DNA of 64,000 bases from Celoporthe dispersa. Taxonomy: Eukaryota; Ascomycota; Sordariomycetes; Diaporthales; Cryphonectriaceae. Location: positions 930,501 to 994,500 of the forward strand of contig WAID01000015.1 of NCBI GenBank assembly GCA_016584495.1. Direction: 5' to 3'. Positions 20,934 to 32,739 of this stretch are shown in pieces. A program made the translations under genes and the position numbers. The notes below the pieces were generated by a model. That model saw only the letters and a list, made by a program, of their open reading frames with translations. It was not told the DNA's origin and made no database searches. How positions within the stretch are numbered: position 1 is the stretch's first letter; the number at the start of each line of letters is the position of its first letter.

Positions 20934-23160
20934 ATGTCCTCTCGTCTGTTCTCATGCGCTGCCATTGCGGTGCTCGGGCTGGGAGCCGTGGTTGAAAGCC
21001 TCACAGAGATTCCCAGGACCCCTTTGCAAGTCCTCGAAGTTCGCCGTCCTATTGATGATACTGCGGTGGCTCAGCGTCTGCAACGAGATTGGATCATTCC
21101 CGGGATTCAGCGGCGTGATTCCGATACCAACACATACAAGACAAATGGGTCTCTCGATTTGAGCTGGAGTAACGCAGAATTGTTCAGTTTGTAAGTCCAG
21201 GCGAGCTTATATGGAGGCTGCCTCCCGATCTTGCACCTTGCCTACTAACCTCACATTTGAAGCGGAATGGTGACAGTATCATGTGTGGATTGTTATGTAA
21301 AAGGCACGGCACATGCCACCCTGGTGATCGACGGTGATTTCAACGCCACTGCAGCATTTGAACAGTTCGTCGACAATTATGGTTCCGAGATCAAGAATAT
21401 CTCGACCGAAGCATGGGACACGTTCAAGACTTGGTCGGAGAACATAACAGAGGAGGCAGCCGACACGGCTGGCACTGATATAAAGAACTTCTTCACAGGT
21501 GATTGTACGTTGGTTTTCCTGACTTCCATGGCTTCACCTGGCCGAACTCCGACACCACGACTGATGTAGATATGGGTCTGACAAAATATTCTAGCCTCCA
21601 ATGACACGGACATTGATTGGGACGATTATACCTTCCCGACCATTGATGTCGATTTCAACCTCAACTTGACCCAGATCCCAGAGACAACGGTCCACCTCGA
21701 ATTTGATGGCTTAGAAGTATACGTAATGCTCGATGTTGCCATTAATCCCGACAAAGAGATCAAGATTCCGCTGTATCCCAAAGACTGGTACCAACCCGCC
21801 GGCATTGCAATCGGAAAAGAGGAGATAGGGATTACCTTCTCGCTTGACCTGATATTGGCTCTGGATGCCGAAGTTGACCTTTCGACCGGAGTTCATATTG
21901 CATTCGACGATGGATTGGCTATGGACATTGCCATGTTCGGCTCAGACGTGTCGACGATTGACCTGTAAGTAGAAGCCATGACCGTATCTCACTCACATCT
22001 ATGCTGACCGGCCGTCAAAGCACTAATGGCACATTCGAGTTTCTGCCTGTGACCGTGAATACAACGGGCGTCGTTTTCGACGCTACCCTTCGCCTTGGTG
22101 TTACCGCCGGTCTGAACATGACCGAGGACTTGGACGTCTTCAGTATTGGGACCGGAGCCTCCGTCGAGGTCTATGCGGATCTTGCTCACTTTAGAACCAA
22201 CATTACGTCAACCGATACGTCCGCGGACCTCAAGGCCAGAAGCGACACTAGTTATGCACAAGAATGCCTGTTACCTGTCATTGAGACGTACGAATTCGGT
22301 CTCGGTGCCGACGCTGGTGCATACGTGAACCTCGACAAATACACCTGGGGGCCCACCCCAAACACCAGTATCCAGGTCTTCTATACCACGCTTTACTCAG
22401 CATGCGCTGTCACTCCCACGGCATCTGTGACTGGAAATGCTAGTACGACTTCCATCTCGGGGGCGAAGAGGACCGAACCAGCCCTGCTCAACAATCGTGC
22501 CGACACCAGCCTTACCTTGGGTTCTGCTACATCTGTGTACACTGTGACCAACGTGATTTGCGAGTCGTCAACCAGAAACTGCCCGGCCTCGCTCCAGAGC
22601 ACAGTGCAGACCGTCAAGACTTCGACTTACTACAGCTCGGTGCTCAGCGGCTCAAACGTGACATTCCCCGCCACCACTGGGGCGGTGACATCGACATCCA
22701 CGTTCGGGTCTACAAAGAACCAGATCAAAGCATCTAGTGGCAGTCCAAAGTCGTACATCCCGCCGACGTCGTCAGTGAGCGCCAGTACTAGCGCTACCGA
22801 TGCCGTGCAAAGCGCAGTCAATGCCGCGAAGGATGATTACAATGGTTTGTCAGAGTCGAACAAGAAGCTTGTGATCGGTTTGTGCGCAGGTATTGGCGGC
22901 GCACTGCTTGTTGGAATTTGTGCTCTGGTCACGTAAGTCCTTAACCCAATCAGATAATCATGAATACTTTCATCGCTGACAAGATTTCACACAATAGATG
23001 TTGTCTGCGGCGTCGTAGGGCGTCTGATGTGTATGGCGCGCATGAAGTCTCGCGGCCATTCCTTGGCGGGATGTCACACCAGAAGCCCAAGTGGGACAAG
23101 CCTGCTACTAACATCACTGTATCTCATCGAGACGTGAACGGGTCTGGTCAAGCATTATAG
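20934..23160 (+). CDS. secreted single-pass membrane protein of unknown function
   Basis: Five exons: 20934-21190, 21263-21504, 21595-21964, 22021-22932, 22998-23160, giving 647 residues in a clean frame. The start has an ideal context (CACCATG). A signal peptide (MSSRLFSCAAIAVLGLGAVVES) is followed by a long ectodomain with many N-glycosylation sequons (NAT, NIS, NIT, NDT, NLT, NGT, NTT, NMT), beta-rich alternation and a Cys pair in VSCVDCYVK. A Ser/Thr-rich stalk (residues about 430-560) leads to a transmembrane helix KKLVIGLCAGIGGALLVGIC and a basic cytoplasmic stop CCLRRRR. It should be a type I plasma-membrane or wall-facing glycoprotein. I do not recognise a family; sensor or wall-associated roles are guesses. 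Confidence 0.85.
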
Positions 23161-24626
23161 GAGATGATGTTGCTTCTGGTGATTTCTCTTCCTCAGTTTC
23201 TATTTTCGTTTCTTTCTCTGCCGTTGGCACCTGTGCGGACCTTTTGAAGAACGTCGGGTGGGCTCGCTATGATTATTGTGGAAGGATCTTGATTCAGGTG
23301 CACTATTAAAGAAAGAAGAGGAAGAAAGGAGCCAGTCCTGGCTGAGGCTATCTGCAGAATCGGCCTGGGCAGGTGCCTGCCAGCCACGCCCGGGCAAGGG
23401 AGTCACAAGCTCTCGCACAATTATCGATACCGCAGATTATGGTTCTGTTCTTGCAAATCACATTATCTGCTTAGTTTCTTTGTACTCTCTGAAATTATCA
23501 ATCAACTTTCATTTCCATCCGATATCTATGGTTTTCTAGTTGCGGTGTTGTGGGAGAGCGGAGTAGTAGATTCCCTGACCCTAAGGCGTCTCTTCCCCAG
23601 AAATTACCGCCGAGTTTGAGATCAATACTCCCGGCCTCCTCGTTCTTTTTTTTGTATTTTTTTTTCTTGATTCGTCTATTGATTCTGGGCACTTTGTTCT
23701 TCGCCCTCTCTACTTCATGTCTGAAAAGCTGCTTGTTTCACCTCAGCAACAGCAGGCGCTGTGCCCAACTCTGCTCCTTTCCCAATCCGGTTAGGCTGCA
23801 GACCCCCCCTCACGCAACACCAGGCGCGTTGATCCTTATCCACTACCAACAACAACCAACCATACCAGATCCTAGCAAGCATACACGTCTCACCCTTTTC
23901 GAGTAAGACAAGTGCCACCTCTTCCCTCAATCCTTCTATCAAGTTCAGATGCTGACAAGACGGGCAAAGACATCCTGTTTTAAGACCTCCCGACCCCTGA
24001 ACCTGCCTAGGAAACATAAACGGCACGACAAGTTGCGTGCTCTGGGAAATATTTGTCACTTTCCGGGGACATCTCACGGCGCGTCGCCGTTGTCCCCACC
24101 GCGGCGCTAGGACATCGACTGAGGGCCAACCAGGGCAACAGGCTCCTTGGTATCAACATGTGTAAAGAGTCTTGTGCCTGTTGCTCGACGCTAGCTTCTA
24201 CTTAGACGGCCTTTACGGGAGACTCGGAGAACTGAGAGGGCCGTTGGTAGTCTTTCGGCGCCTGATGACACTACGAGATACTGCCTACGAACAAGTTTCA
24301 ACGTCACCCGTTTACTACACCAATCTTGTGCTACCCGAGTGCTTGATTCGACGAAGCCCGCCTACTTCGTCTGAGATATCTTCAACCGCGAGTGGCCTAG
24401 TTCCGACCTGTCCCCGCACCAGTAACAGCACCACTTGTCCTCCGACTCGGATAGGCTCATTTTCTGCCGTGTGATTTAAGCTTTCACATTGGCTAAGTCG
24501 TCAGTACGGCAATCGGACGGCGAAAGCAGCAAATACCAGCGGTGGAATAGCATCGGCGCAATCTGTGGCTTTGGTTTTTGAAACGGGCCTCGCGAGCCCA
24601 ACAAAAGCCAGGCAACAGATGCAAGG
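23161..24626. other. 1.5-kb region without a supported gene
   Basis: Holds T-rich and C/T-rich sequence (23640-23680) and small ORFs (e.g. 24172-24474) without domain features. Probably 3' flank of the membrane protein and 5' flank of the next gene. Confidence 0.4.
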
Positions 24627-26228
24627 ATGTCTGGCTCAGTGGCTTCTCGTTTAAAAGGCAACACCAAGGTCTTCACGAGGATCCTTGAACATTCCACGGA
24701 CAGCAGCTTGAAGAAGGAGCCTGTGACTATGTCTCTAGAAAGCGTCAGTGCAGATGACAAAGCGGAACCTTCAAAAGCTGTGACACACAGATACCCGCGG
24801 TCCTACGAGATATCGTACCAGAAGAGGAAGAGGGTACGGAGCGCAACCAGTAGTGACAGTGACCAGGAGGATGAAGACTCGATAAACGATCTACCTACCG
24901 GTCGCTTAGAGAACGCCGGGAACGTCTCTATCGAGAGAGACAATCGGCTTCGGCAAGGGCTCTCTGAGGAGGCATCCAAGGTTTCATCCTCAGCTCTTTG
25001 GCACACTATCCGTGAGAGATCTGATGTCTGGAAGACTATTAAGCCCTTCTGGAAGCCGAGCTGGGAGAAAAAGTGCGGCGATTCGAAGCCTAAAGAGAAA
25101 GAAGCTCTCTTTCAGGCACTCTCGCTGCCGAGGAAGAACAACGTGGATCCAATATGGCTCGGCGGTGTCGAGAGGAGGAAACTACGCATTTACAAGGTAG
25201 TCATGGGCCTGATACTGCAAGTCGTGGGATCCAGAGGTCTCTGTGACATGTGTACGAGGCGCCAGCCAGAGAGTCAGAGGAATTGTATGATCCTTCCTCC
25301 GGAGGCGGCAGACATGCATGAGCTCCAGGAGATTATCAGCCGGCAGTGCACCAACTGCTACTTGGACCCCAATCTGGACAAGTGTCAGTTCTCTGCTACA
25401 GGAGAGCAGACACCAGTGCCATTGCCGCCTACCGGCCTGGTTGCACCTTTCAAGGCTCCTCCATCGAAGAACGAGAGGCACTTCGCCGCTGCCAAGCCTG
25501 TTTCCCAGACCCCTGTGCCATTACCGATCATACCCACAGCTGCAGCACCTCCCGCTCGATCGGTGCCGCGTCGGACTGGCCAGTCACAGATCGAGCCTGT
25601 GGACGTTGGACCTCGTGCTGAAGACGTTGAGATTGGGTACGAGCATGCCTCAGTCCCAAGCACGGATGGTGTCGCTGGCAGTGGTGTTGGCCATGATTGC
25701 GAATCCGCTGATAGTCGCATCGACGTCGACAAGGCCGTCCACGGATCAGACTTGAGCTTGATGCGCCTCAGCACCGCTTCTCCAGCAGCTCATTCATACG
25801 ACGAATCCGGTCACAATTTTCTGAGTTCTCACAGCTCAAACACGGTGGCTCGTTCTGGACGCCATACAAGCTCCAGCATCCTCGCCCAAATCTTCAAAAT
25901 TCTCGGTGAGGTCAAGCAGCTCCCAGATGCGCAGCAGGAAGACCTCTGCCAGCAGATTTCTCAGGCGTTGGATATCATTCGCGCGTCATCAGGAAGCGTC
26001 GCGATGGCCCTCCCATGTCATCAGCAAACCATCCCTGCGGCTGATCATTGGGAGCTTGCACCAGGCCATCTAGTCCGACAAGGCTCGGCTCTTGCTGGTG
26101 GCATTTTGCCGTCGGTCGCATTCTCCACCTACCTCCTCCGACGGGAGGTGGTCACTTTGACCAGGCACAGCACATCGGGAGGGGACATAAAGTCCTCAAT
26201 AAACATTTACCGCCATCACTGTGTGTGA
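24627..26228 (+). CDS. DUF3716-type hypothetical protein
   Basis: One exon of 533 codons starting at 24627. The N-terminal third is charged, with a basic KRKRVR segment that could be a nuclear localisation signal next to an acidic SDSDQEDEDS stretch. Residues about 205-255 hold a Cys-rich module: RGLCDMCTRRQPES, then NCMILPP, then QCTNCYLDPNLDKCQF. This spacing resembles the fungal DUF3716 domain, thought to be a zinc-binding module. A Pro-rich linker follows, then a short amphipathic helix (LAQIFKILGEVKQLP) and DHWELAPGHL. The last about 60 residues look less gene-like and may belong to an unrecognised intron and final exon. Function unknown. Confidence 0.65.
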   Translation: MSGSVASRLKGNTKVFTRILEHSTDSSLKKEPVTMSLESVSADDKAEPSKAVTHRYPRSYEISYQKRKRVRSATSSDSDQEDEDSINDLPTGRLENAGNVSIERDNRLRQGLSEEASKVSSSALWHTIRERSDVWKTIKPFWKPSWEKKCGDSKPKEKEALFQALSLPRKNNVDPIWLGGVERRKLRIYKVVMGLILQVVGSRGLCDMCTRRQPESQRNCMILPPEAADMHELQEIISRQCTNCYLDPNLDKCQFSATGEQTPVPLPPTGLVAPFKAPPSKNERHFAAAKPVSQTPVPLPIIPTAAAPPARSVPRRTGQSQIEPVDVGPRAEDVEIGYEHASVPSTDGVAGSGVGHDCESADSRIDVDKAVHGSDLSLMRLSTASPAAHSYDESGHNFLSSHSSNTVARSGRHTSSSILAQIFKILGEVKQLPDAQQEDLCQQISQALDIIRASSGSVAMALPCHQQTIPAADHWELAPGHLVRQGSALAGGILPSVAFSTYLLRREVVTLTRHSTSGGDIKSSINIYRHHCV

Positions 26229-27712
26229 GGATGTGCGAGTCAAAGGTGGAGTGGGATTGCCGAGCCTCAGTGCTGCAAGGCGTTATCAAAAGTGCAGCAG
26301 CCAGGATTAATTGCCAAAATCGGACAGGGTGGAGTGGTGCTTGTTACTTCAGGCCTGGAGTGCACATTCACGAACACTACACGTGACGAAGCAAAAATTC
26401 AATTTTGGTGGACGAGGACGGATTAGAAGTGCCAAACTTTCACGGGAGTTGATGCAGGATGAGTGTGAGGAGGACGTCGTTTGGACTCGCTCGCTTAGCC
26501 GAGAGAGACGATATCGAGCAGTAGCAGGAACATGGAGACCATGGGCTAGAGAATACCACCTTGTATACCCTTGAGAATATAGGAGAGTCATAGATCACAG
26601 TCTGCTTCACAAGACAGGCTTGCTGGCGCCGATGTCACGATGTCCTCAACTTGCTCTCTTTTGTGAACCCAATGCTCTGCATCTCTGATTTGCCCTGCTG
26701 GAAAGACCATTGATGGCTGTTCACGGGCAATACACGTTAGCTAAGACGGCCCCCCGGAATCCACAATGGTTTTGTTCCATTGCTTGTTGTAAATGCGCCG
26801 TCCCACTTGCGTCCCATTTTCCAGCACCTGAGACCTCGTCTGTTGTCTTTGGCGATCCTTGCATGAACTATCAACTATTGGAATATCGCCGTCAATCTAA
26901 GAAACTTTGCCTGGTGGAAGAGCGCCAAAATCGAAGTGCCTAGTCCTCGAGTATTCACGAACGTCTTGTGAGACCTGGCATCCCTGGCCAGGGTCCCAAA
27001 GCCTGGACTTCGCCTACGAATTTAGGTTTGACGGAAGTGGGTAGACCTCGGCTCGAACTTCTTCAATGCAACAGTGGAGGTATGGGCGAGAGATCTCAGA
27101 GAGTGTCTGGTGCCAAGGGAACCTATTCTTCCATCTCGTATTCCATTTGTGTGGCTCAGGTCATCCTTGTCCCCTGTTGTAGAGCGTCGGATCAATGCCA
27201 TTCGCACGAATCATAGCAATTCTACAGACAATGCGAATTAAGCATAGATTTAGACATATGGAGCACCTAGAAGGCGGCGTACGCTAGGCCGACCCCCAAT
27301 TAATTACCTGACGTCTACCGAACTGCTTGGCACACTTGTTTATGTGTGATTATGGCATGTTTGACGGTATTAGTTGTTTCAGGGCTGGCGCAGCCTCAAG
27401 CTTGCGGACCGAGTCATACCCAGGTGGCTACCAGTCCCTTGGTGTCTTCCACCTCGCGTTTCCTGACGGTAATGACGAGATAGCAATGCCTCATGCGGTG
27501 CCCACGGGAGCGGAAAATTTGTGCTGCTAGTGGATAGAACTCAGGAGGACTATTTTCATATATAAATCAAAAGGACGACCTACGCTTGTAGAAGCATGCC
27601 TTGAATTTTCAAGACACAGTTTCGCCTTTCTTGTCATTTTTTGTCATTCACTTCTTTCTGGTGCGTCTCGCAACCCACACTCTTTATCTTCTCTTACCAT
27701 AATCCTACGGAT
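26229..27712. other. 1.5-kb intergenic region
   Basis: No supported gene. Its right end is the promoter of the polygalacturonase. Confidence 0.4.
27559..27566 (+). promoter_or_regulatory. TATA box of the polygalacturonase gene
   Basis: TATATAAA lies about 150 bp upstream of the ATG at 27713, a usual distance for strongly regulated secreted-enzyme genes in filamentous fungi. Confidence 0.5.
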
Positions 27713-28965
27713 ATGTTCTCGACTCTCCTTCTCGCAGCCCTGCTGCCCCTGATACAGGCTGCACCAGCGCCTGCTGTGACGCCGGCCGCTCACTTGGAAG
27801 ACAGGGCCAGCAAATCTTGCACCTTCACGGACGCTGCCGCAGTCTCGAAGTCCAAGGCGTCTTGTGCCACGATTACTCTCAACAACATTGCGGTGCCTTC
27901 TGGCACCACGCTTGATCTTACCAAGCTGAACTCTGGGACCAAGGTAAACAGACAGGACATTTCCATTGATGTCTTCGAAGCATTCTGAACTCACACCACT
28001 TCACACCGCAGGTCATCTTCGAAGGCACCACCTCCTTTGGCTATAAGGAGTGGGAGGGCCCGCTCATCTCGGTTTCCGGCACGGACATCGAAGTGACTGG
28101 TGCCTCTGGACATGTTATCGACGGCAACGGTGCAGCGTGGGTAAGTGACATCCTCAGACTCAAGCCTTTTTAGGGGGGAGGGGGATGTGCGATACTGACC
28201 GCAAATCTTCTAAAGTGGGACGGTGAAGGCAGCAACGGTGGCAAGACCAAGCCGAAGATGTTCTATGCCCATTCCCTGAAGCAATCCACCATCAGCAACC
28301 TGAAGGTCAAGAACACCCCAGTTCAGTTCATGAGCATCAACTCAGCCACCGATCTCAACGTCATTGACGTGACCATGGACAACTCGGCGGGTGCCAGCAA
28401 GGGCCACAACACCGACGCCTTCGACGTTGGCTCCTCCGAGAACATTTACATCTCGGGAGCTGTCGTGAACAACCAGGACGATTGCTTGGCCATCAACTCA
28501 GGCACCAACATCACCTTCACAGGCGGATCCTGCACCGGCGGCCACGGTCTGTCCATCGGCTCCGTGGGCGGCCGCTCTGACAACACTGTCAAGACCGTCT
28601 CCATCACCAACTCCAAGATCATCAACTCGGAAAACGGCGTACGCATCAAGACCGTCTATGATGCGACTGGCTCCGTGTCTGATGTGACATACTCCGGAAT
28701 CACGCTGAGCGGCATCACGAAATACGGCATCGTCATCGAGCAGGATTACGAGAACGGCAGCCCGACCGGAACCCCTACGACCGGCGTGCCCATCACCGAC
28801 CTCACTGTGTCTAAGGTCACTGGTTCCGTCTCTTCGTCTGCTACTGATGTGTACATTCTCTGCGGGAAGGGATCTTGCTCCAGCTGGAAGTGGTCAGGCA
28901 ACAGCGTCACCGGTGGAAAGAAGAGCTCGAGCTGCTCCAACATCCCAAGTGGCGCTTCCTGCTGA
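27713..28965 (+). CDS. endopolygalacturonase (GH28)
   Basis: Three exons: 27713-27943, 28012-28140, 28216-28965, 369 residues. A signal peptide (MFSTLLLAALLPLIQA) and a short propeptide ending near HLEDR precede the mature enzyme. All GH28 catalytic motifs are present: NTD (N185-D187, in GHNTDAFDV), QDD (Q207-D209), GGHG with catalytic-site H230, and RIK (R263-K265). Conserved C-terminal Cys (LCGKGSCSSW, SSCSNIPSGASC) fit disulfides. The enzyme cuts alpha-1,4-galacturonan in pectin outside the cell. Length and motif spacing match fungal endo-PGs. With the AA9 enzyme at 35-36.6 kb it suggests growth on plant tissue. Confidence 0.97.
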
Positions 28966-29867
28966 TTAACCAAACGACTCCAATGCTGGAGGGCAGTGGC
29001 ACAAAACACGTGGATAGTTGGTGGCATCCGAAACATGATGCTACGGCTGACACGCTTCTATTCTTCATGTCTATATTCTAAATACTAAAAAATAAAAATA
29101 AAAGCGCTAGAGTTTTCGCCCAGATGCTCACTACCAAGCGATGTGCATAATTCCTCACCTTGTGTTGTGTGGCAGTTCCAGGATCTCGTGTACCAGCAGT
29201 TGACCTAAGATCTCAAGTCGGCCTTGGAGTTAAGGCGGTTCAAAGGTCATATATGGAGCTGGAAGAAGGAGACTCGGGCGCTGCACCTTCAGTCTCAGCA
29301 ACATTCTGGGTCGAGCACGCTGGCTCCTGGCCAGTTGAGATTGCCGCAAATGGTCAGCCAGGAAGCATCTGAGAAGCTGAAAGTATCACCATAGTGCAGC
29401 CTGTCACAGATTATTGACTAGATAAAGAGATGAGAACAGATCCATTTCATATCGAGGAGCTACCATTAATAAAATTATTTCAGTAGAAGCAAATGGATAG
29501 TCATGATTTCTCATTACTTTGAACAAGCACATAGAGCACCCTCATTTTAGGGTACTATTGAATCATAATATTTGCCTTTGTTGAGACTGATTGTCATGAA
29601 TTTTTAAGAGATTCATTGATTTGGGCTCGTCGTCTTGCTTACTTTCATACAGCCTTGTCCTAGCCTTGCCATGGTGAGGGGGTCGAGCAGGGATAAAACC
29701 CAACCCTTGCATATCCCTGTCAAAAGTTTCCGCTGACCGCTAAAATTCCAAACGGCAGAATTCTCGACTTGGACTGCCCCCCCCCCCCAAAACGGTTCCC
29801 GCGCTCTCTTGGTGCACATCTCTCTGTCCCTCATCTGCATACGAAGAGACACCAGAACCAAACAAAT
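28966..29867. other. intergenic with poly(A) signals and a C12 tract
   Basis: AATAAA occurs twice at 29091-29102, about 125 bp after the polygalacturonase stop, a likely polyadenylation signal. A run of 12 C lies at 29777-29788, 80 bp before the RRP15 start. No gene supported. Confidence 0.45.
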
Positions 29868-30894
29868 ATGGCTGGCACAACATTCAAGAAGCGATCGCGC
29901 GACGACGCGCCAAAGTCCAAAACCTCCCGGCCGACCAAAAAGCAAAAGAAACAGGCGGCCTACCACAGCGAGAGCGAGAGCGCATCCGAGCCCGACAATG
30001 ATGGGGATTTCCAGGCCGTGAACCTGCTCGACTCGGACGAGGATGACATCCACAACGCACCTGTCGACGACGGTGCAGATACAGACCTGGCCTCTGATGC
30101 ATCAAGCTCGGAGTCCGAGGCAGAGCGGGCGCTACAGCGTGCGCAGAAGAACAAGAAAACCGCCGTCTCGATAGCCAAGAACGCACCTGAGAGCAGGCTC
30201 GCCAGGGACGCGCCCGCCTCCGCCTCCGAGGACTCGAACGGCGCGGGCTCCTCGGCGGATGAGGACGACGAGGACGATGAGTACTCGGACCTCGATCTTG
30301 GAACCGGCGACGAGAGTGGCAGGACCGGCGGCAAGCGCACCACCAAATCTAAGCGCAGCGACCCGACCGCCTTCGCGACGTCTATGTCCAAGATCCTCTC
30401 GACGAAGCTCTCGTCTGCCAGGCGCGCGGACCCCGTGCTGGCCCGCAGCGCGGCAGCGCACGAGGCGAGCCGGCAGGCGGTGGACACCGCGCTGGAGACG
30501 AAGGCGAGGAAGAAGATGCGGGAACAGAAGAGGCTAGCCATGGAGAAGGGGCGGGTGCGGGATGTTCTCGTTGCCACCAACGGGACTTTCAGCAATATCA
30601 ACCCTGTCACGGGGGGAGGTCATGGCGGATGCGGACGGTGAGACCACCGCGGAAGTGCTGGAGACGGAACGGAGGCTGCGGAAGGTCGCGCAGAGGGGTG
30701 TGGTGCAGCTCTTCAATGCGTTCAGGACGGCACAGGTCAAGGCTGCCGAGGCGGAGAGGGTCTCGCGAAAGGAAGGGGTGATTGGCGTGGATCGGAAGAA
30801 GGAGAAGGTCACAGAGATGAGCAAGAAGGGCTTCCTGGACCTGATCGCCTCGGGCGGAGGCGGGCTGAAGAAGGGGCCTCTTGAAGAGGCTTGA
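29868..30894 (+). CDS. RRP15: ribosomal RNA-processing protein 15 (RRP15; frame break)
   Basis: About 341 residues after removing one base. The N-terminal half has a basic KKRSRDDAPKSK stretch and acidic Ser/Asp/Glu-rich tracts; the conserved RRP15 domain runs from DPTAFATSMSKILSTKLS through MREQKRLAMEKGRVRD, ERRLRKVAQRGVVQLFNAF and VTEMSKKGFLDLIASG. Yeast Rrp15 is an essential nucleolar factor in pre-60S assembly. The frame breaks at the G6 run 30611-30616: INPVTG must lose one G to continue as GEVMADADGE. Start at 29868 follows AAATATGGC. It converges with the YAH1 gene. Confidence 0.92.
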
Positions 30895-31266
30895 CCAGGC
30901 TTGCAGAGTATACTGGCAGGGGTGAGATCTCGAAAAAGGACATTGCATTTGACAGGGCGTCTTGTGATTGATTAGGATTCTCAAATTGAGGAGCGATGTG
31001 TCTCCCGCTTATTCCATCGGGGCTGGATGGCAGCAATGGCCATCGTTGTACATATAAATACAATGCCGCGCCTTTCCCTTGCCACAGGCAACGAGGCAAT
31101 CGTTCTATGCCATCCAAATCTGCGATTATGCCTCGTCTCTGGACTCCCTAAGCAGCACGATCTCCATCTTACTATTCATTCACCCTAATGTGACCGAGAT
31201 CATGTGCCTCCATGTGCAACTGCGTACCAGATCGTATTGTCATCACTCGGCCGGCACTTCACTTTG
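30895..31266. other. intergenic, convergent 3' ends
   Basis: 372 bases between the RRP15 and ferredoxin stops. No gene or repeat seen. Confidence 0.5.
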
Positions 31267-31949
31267 TCATGACTTGAAGTCGCTCGCCTGTAGGTTCCTC
31301 GTCATGGACGGCAGCTTCACCACCAGACCATCTAGCTCCGGGGTCATGATGATCTGGCAGCCCAGCCTGCTGGTCTCCGTCAGACCAAATGCGAGATCCA
31401 GCATGTCGTTCTCGTCATCGTCGGGTTCGGGGATCTTCTCGTAGTATTTCTCGTCTTGGACGATTACATGGCACGTTGAACATGCGCAGGACCCGCCGCA
31501 AGCACCTAAAGGGAACAGGACATGTCAACGTCTCGTCACAGTCACTTCCACGGGTGTACGGTCTGAAGCGGCAGTAGAGAAAGGATTCCTGCCGTACCTT
31601 CCATCTCTAGGTCGTGCGCCTGGGCTATGTCCAGCAGGTTGTCCCCCTTCGACACAGCGACCCTAGTCTCCAGCCCGTCCTTGTCGATGAACGTCACGTA
31701 GAGCTCTTCGCCTGGCTTGGGCGGATCGACGTGCCCATGCCGCCTTACTGCGCTCGAGGAGAACGGTCGCGAGTTGTAGGCTAGGCTGAGCTGGTGTATC
31801 CGGCCGGGCGTGCGGTGATTTCGGGGTATTGCGCCTGGCCGAGGAAGTATTATGCGGGACGACTTGTTGCTGAATGACTGAGGGAGTGTAGAGCTTGACG
31901 CTGCCTGCACACGCACGAGCGAGCGTGCAAACGCCCTTAAGGTCACCAT
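31267..31949 (-). CDS. YAH1: mitochondrial [2Fe-2S] ferredoxin (adrenodoxin, Yah1)
   Basis: Two exons, 31949-31598 and 31505-31267, 196 residues, frame intact. The N-terminal 70 residues are rich in Arg and Ser with almost no acidic residues, a mitochondrial presequence. The ferredoxin domain starts at GEELYVTFIDKDG. The cluster ligands are the three Cys in EGACGGSCACSTCHV, which straddles the intron, plus the Cys in SRLGCQI; the acidic KIPEPDDDENDMLD helix is the partner-binding region. The protein passes electrons from ferredoxin reductase to the mitochondrial Fe-S assembly machinery and haem A synthesis. It is divergent from UGO1, another mitochondrial gene. Confidence 0.95.
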
Positions 31950-32739
31950 GTTGGGCGAGAGGTTGTGTGCAAGAAAGAGGGGGAGGGGGGAGGGAGAGGG
32001 CGGGAGCGGCGGCGGAGGGAGGACCAAGTCGGCTTTATGCTGAGGGCTCAGTGGGCACAGGTCCTGGCCAGGCGAGCAGACTGCGAATTCGAGGCTGTTC
32101 AGCAACCCGACCAGATGGTAACCAATGGTCGTCGAGTGCGCTGGCAAGTCAATGCACGTTGGTCGCAGGCGTGCAGGCAGGATGCTGAAGCTATCTCCAG
32201 AAGGGCAAAAGAGAGACAGAGAAAAACACGGAAGAAATTCCGAGACCAAGCGGACCCTGCTCTGACGTCCTTGTGTAACCCAATACCAACAGGCCGGATC
32301 GTCAGCAGAATTCTGATTCTTTTCGGTGCTTATCGATAAAAAAAAGATAAAAAAAAAAGATAACGGGCTTAGGTAAGCGAACCTAGCAGCTCCCCCGCCT
32401 CAGTAACAATCCTGGTTTGTTTGGCTGGGCTGGGCTTGACTTGACATTTGGGGAATGATTTCATGCGACTTTCTTCATGCAAGCCAAAGAACGTGCCAGC
32501 ACATGACTGATACACACACCACAAGAAGCTTTGTACACCATACACAGGGCAATACAAGCCATACTGGGGAAGCACACAGGATTTTTTATATCCACTGGTC
32601 CCGCCCCTTGGGCAGCATCGAAGCTGCTGGCAGCATAAATCAGCCCATCCTGTCCATCCACCCATGACGCTTCGCAGCCAGGAGAAATTGAACATCTGAA
32701 AGACTCGACAACAGACTCCATCACTGCACACATCCAGAG
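31950..32739. promoter_or_regulatory. divergent promoter region, YAH1 / UGO1
   Basis: 790 bases between two divergent nuclear genes for mitochondrial proteins. G-rich near YAH1 (31976-32010), with an A-rich patch at 32337-32360. No defined site recognised. Confidence 0.35.
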
